A DNA stretch of 64,000 nt, taken from contig NZ_SACL01000010.1 in NCBI RefSeq assembly GCF_004005855.1, forward strand, positions 1 to 64,000, in the 5' to 3' direction. Position 1 is the stretch's first letter. Each line of letters begins with the position of its first letter. Shown here one piece after another: positions 61,777-64,000 of this stretch. Position numbers and translations under genes: made by a program. The notes under the pieces are model-generated. The model searched no databases. It saw only the letters and a program-made list of their open reading frames with translations, and had not been told where the DNA came from. This DNA is from Rhodovarius crocodyli. GTDB lineage: Bacteria > Pseudomonadota > Alphaproteobacteria > Acetobacterales > Acetobacteraceae.

Positions 61777-62259
61777 ATGGCAAACCGCTACTTCACCGTC
61801 AGCTGGGACCAGCTGCACCGCGACGCCCGGGCGCTGGCCTGGCGCCTGCTGGACAAGGGCCCCTTCCAGGGCGTGGTCGCGATCACGCGCGGCGGGCTGA
61901 TCCCGGCGGCGATCATCGCGCGTGAACTGGATTGCCGCGTGATCGAGACGGTCAGCGTGGTGACCTATGACGAGGAAAGCATGGGCAAGCCCCAGGTGGT
62001 GAAGGCGCCTGTGGCCGCCGGCGACGGCACCGGCTGGCTGCTGATCGACGACCTGGTGGATACCGGCACCACGGCCAAGATCGTGCGCGCCCTGCTGCCG
62101 GGCGCGCATTTCGCGACGATCTATGCCAAGCCCGCGGCCAAGCCGCTGGTGGACAGCTTCGTCACCGAGGTCAGCCAGGACACCTGGATCCTGTTCCCCT
62201 GGGATACCGAGGTGCAGTTCGTGCCCCCCATCGCCAAGGGCGGCGTCACTCCAGCCTGA
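61777..62259 (+). CDS. gpt: Xanthine-guanine phosphoribosyltransferase
   Basis: Encodes 160 residues, the E. coli Gpt length. The PRPP loop [20 protein letters not shown] (near 88-107) and [18 protein letters not shown] (near 35-52) are diagnostic; [11 protein letters not shown] near the end contacts the base. It salvages guanine, xanthine and hypoxanthine at the membrane face. It is probably cotranscribed with csaA. Its last 14 bases overlap the convergent TctC-type gene. Confidence 0.93.
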   Translation: MANRYFTVSWDQLHRDARALAWRLLDKGPFQGVVAITRGGLIPAAIIARELDCRVIETVSVVTYDEESMGKPQVVKAPVAAGDGTGWLLIDDLVDTGTTAKIVRALLPGAHFATIYAKPAAKPLVDSFVTEVSQDTWILFPWDTEVQFVPPIAKGGVTPA

Positions 62260-63226
62260 TGCCTGCCTGCCGGATCACGGCGCCCAGCTCCTCCACCTCC
62301 TTGCGGACCAGGGCCTCCATTTCCGGCAGGGTCATGGCGCGGACCACGGCGCCGCCTTCCTCCGCGCGGCGCTTGACCGCCTCGTCCTGGGCCAGTTCGC
62401 GCAGGGCGGCGTTGTAGCGCTCGCGGATCGGCTGCGGCGTGCCGGCGGGGGTGAAGAAGGCGAACCAGGCATCGACCGTGAAGTTCTGCATGCCGGCCTC
62501 GGCGGTGGTCGGCACCTCGGGCAGGGCGGTGGCACGCGCGGCACTCGCCATCGCCAGCGGCTTCACCCGGTTGCCCTGGATCAGCCCCATGGCGCTGCTG
62601 GGGGTGGTGATGAACATCTCGATCCGGCCGCCCGCCACGTCCTGCAGCACCTGGGCCGCGCCGCGATAGGGCACATGCACCATCTCGGCGCCGATGGCCC
62701 GGCTGAACAGCACGCCCGCGATGTGCTGGATGCTGCCATGGCCGGAGGAGCCGTAGTTCATCTTCCCCGGGTTCTCCCGGATCAGCGAGATGAACTCACG
62801 CAGGTTGCTGACCGGAAGGTTCGGCGCGCCCAGGATGATGTGGGGCGCCAGCGTGCCCATGCCGATGGGCGAGAGGTCGCGTAGCGGGTCCCAGCCGGGG
62901 TTTTCCATCATCGCCGGGTTGCCCGCGTGATACCCGGAGTAGTTCAGCAGCAGCGTATGCCCGTCGGGCGCCGCGCGCACCGCGGCCTGGATGGCCAGGT
63001 TGCCGTTGGCGCCGGGGCGGTTCTCGACCACCACGGTCTGGCCCAGCATGCGGGACAGGCCGTCGGTGAACAGCCGGGCGGCGAAGTCGCTGCCGCCGCC
63101 GGGCGGGTTGGGCACCAGGACGGTAACGGTGCGGCTGGGCGCCCAGGCCTGGGCGAAGGCGGGGGTGGCGAGCGTGGTGCCCAGCAATGCGCGGCGCGTT
63201 ACGCGCGCAGAAAATCCTTGAGCCAT
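62246..63226 (-). CDS. Tripartite tricarboxylate transporter (TctC/Bug-type) binding protein
   Basis: Encodes 326 residues from ATG 63226, chosen because AGAGGA lies 9 bases upstream; the ATG at 63235 has none at proper spacing. Signal [20 protein letters not shown], cleaved near AFA-Q, then [40 protein letters not shown] and [18 protein letters not shown]. It starts 28 bases inside the end of the dehalogenase-like gene, so the two are coupled. This suggests a shared substrate, possibly a carboxylate such as a haloacid. Confidence 0.92.
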   Translation of the reverse strand: MAQGFSARVTRRALLGTTLATPAFAQAWAPSRTVTVLVPNPPGGGSDFAARLFTDGLSRMLGQTVVVENRPGANGNLAIQAAVRAAPDGHTLLLNYSGYHAGNPAMMENPGWDPLRDLSPIGMGTLAPHIILGAPNLPVSNLREFISLIRENPGKMNYGSSGHGSIQHIAGVLFSRAIGAEMVHVPYRGAAQVLQDVAGGRIEMFITTPSSAMGLIQGNRVKPLAMASAARATALPEVPTTAEAGMQNFTVDAWFAFFTPAGTPQPIRERYNAALRELAQDEAVKRRAEEGGAVVRAMTLPEMEALVRKEVEELGAVIRQAGIRLE

Positions 63227-64000
63227 TTGTGGCATTCCTCTGGCGTTTCCTCTGCCAGGTAATGTCCGCTGTTCACCGCCCCGCCCGCAAGGGGCCCCGT
63301 GGCGTACTGCCGCCACACCTCCAGCGGGCGGTACCACTGGCCGATCTTGCCCTTGGCGCCCCACAGCACCAGCATCGGGCAGGTCACGCGCTGGGCCGCG
63401 TTGCGGCTGGCGCGGTCGTGCAGCAGGTCGATGGCCGTGGCCGCGCGGTAATCCTCGCAGATCGCGCGCACGGTGCCGGGCGTGCGCAGCGCCGCCAGGT
63501 AGTCCGCCCGTGCCTCTGGGTGGAAGAAGGATTTGTCCTTGGGCTCGCGGCTGGTGTGGACGTCGAACCACAGCTCCACATCCTGCTCGATCAGCATTTC
63601 GGGCTTGGGGTGCGGCTGCGCCAGAGAGAACCAATGATAATAGCCGAGCGCGAAGTTCATATCGACGTGCTCGAAGTGATGCAGCGTCGGCACGATGTCC
63701 ATCACGCAGAGCCGTTCCACGGCTTCGGGGTAATCCAGCACCAGCCGGTGCGCCACGCGCGCGCCCCGGTCATGCGCCACCACCTGATAGCGGTCGAAGC
63801 CCAGCGCCAGCATCAGCCCATGCGGGTCGCGCGCCATCTCACGCTTGGAATAGGCCGCGCTGTCGGGGCTGGCGGCGGGCTTGGCGGACTGGCCATAGCC
63901 GCGGATGTCCGCGCAGATCACCGTGTGGCGCTCCGCCAGCAGCGGCGCCAGCCTGTGCCACATCGCATGGGTCTGCGGGTTGCCATGCAGCAGCAGCAGC
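63199..64000 (-). CDS. Haloacetate dehalogenase-like alpha/beta hydrolase, partial at the right edge
   Basis: At least 267 residues; the N-terminus lies beyond the window. The reading frame stays open to 64000 with LLLLHGNPQTHAMWHRL, the oxyanion region of the family. Features match fluoroacetate dehalogenases: ADIRGYGQSAKP, nucleophile Asp in VAHDRGARVAHRL, the halide-pocket stretch YYHWFSLAQPHPKPEM, and catalytic His in NSGHYLAEE. Epoxide hydrolase is the main alternative. It overlaps the downstream TctC-type gene by 28 bases. Confidence 0.85.
   Translation of the reverse strand, partial: LLLLHGNPQTHAMWHRLAPLLAERHTVICADIRGYGQSAKPAASPDSAAYSKREMARDPHGLMLALGFDRYQVVAHDRGARVAHRLVLDYPEAVERLCVMDIVPTLHHFEHVDMNFALGYYHWFSLAQPHPKPEMLIEQDVELWFDVHTSREPKDKSFFHPEARADYLAALRTPGTVRAICEDYRAATAIDLLHDRASRNAAQRVTCPMLVLWGAKGKIGQWYRPLEVWRQYATGPLAGGAVNSGHYLAEETPEECHKWLKDFLRA

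Overview
The window looks like the end of a contig from a high-GC alphaproteobacterium, most likely an acetic-acid-bacteria relative of the Roseomonas type (Acetobacteraceae). This is inference. It rests on the high GC content, the chain trpG-trpD-trpC-moaC-moeA-lexA with an alphaproteobacterial SOS box (GAAC-N7-GAAC), the many orphan tripartite-tricarboxylate (Bug/TctC-type) binding proteins, and the frequent ATGA start/stop overlaps. The window opens with 67 consecutive C, which is probably an artefact of the contig end. I saw no tRNA, rRNA, CRISPR array, transposase or prophage gene.

Layout. 0-1.8 kb: an ArsR repressor with two SRPBCC proteins and a VOC protein. 1.9-6.4 kb: two peptide-type ABC binding proteins flanking a TctC-type binding protein and one copy of a dispersed hairpin repeat. 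6.5-9.3 kb: a universal stress protein, a patatin lipase and a LysR regulator. 9.5-13.3 kb: an operon of a LivK-type binding protein, a Baeyer-Villiger monooxygenase and an HSL-type esterase, divergent from the LysR gene. 13.3-15.1 kb: a small membrane protein, a creatininase-family hydrolase and OmpW. 15.3-21.0 kb: trpGDC-moaC-moeA-lexA-mepA. 21.1-24.8 kb: a D-aminoacylase with two TctC-type binding proteins.

24.9-36.3 kb: a complete Tad/Flp pilus locus (cpaB, cpaC, cpaE, cpaF, tadB, tadC, tadD, a small secreted protein, tadG, flp, tadE, cpaA) on the minus strand, plus a second divergent prepilin peptidase. 35.9-45.4 kb: a translationally coupled operon of a TpsB-type outer-membrane exporter, a PAS histidine kinase, a response regulator and a membrane EAL phosphodiesterase. 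It is preceded by a Gly/Thr-rich repeat lipoprotein, an XRE regulator and a second response regulator. Together these read as a surface-attachment island that couples pilus assembly and adhesin export to c-di-GMP breakdown. It is the best candidate here for a poorly described system.

45.6-47.5 kb: the otnK-otnC tetronate pathway pair. 47.6-48.4 kb: an H1-histone-like Lys/Ala/Pro protein with 16-residue repeats. 48.9-51.8 kb: prpD-prpC of the methylcitrate type. 51.9-57.9 kb: a LysR gene leading an operon for cyclic amide and N-carbamoyl-amino-acid breakdown (hydantoinase/allantoinase-like enzyme, two tandem carbamoylase-like hydrolases, a cupin, a TctC-type binding protein). The second copy of the dispersed repeat follows. 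58.1-64.0 kb: an amidase, a gamma-glutamyltransferase, CsaA, Gpt, a fifth TctC-type binding protein, and a haloacetate-dehalogenase-like hydrolase that runs off the right edge.

Common themes are scavenging of amides, acyl-amino acids and organic acids through at least eight orphan periplasmic binding proteins, and surface attachment. Regulatory sites readable by eye include the lexA SOS box, two FNR/Anr-like boxes (usp and ompW), dyads between LysR-type genes and their divergent targets, and a dyad upstream of the ArsR gene.
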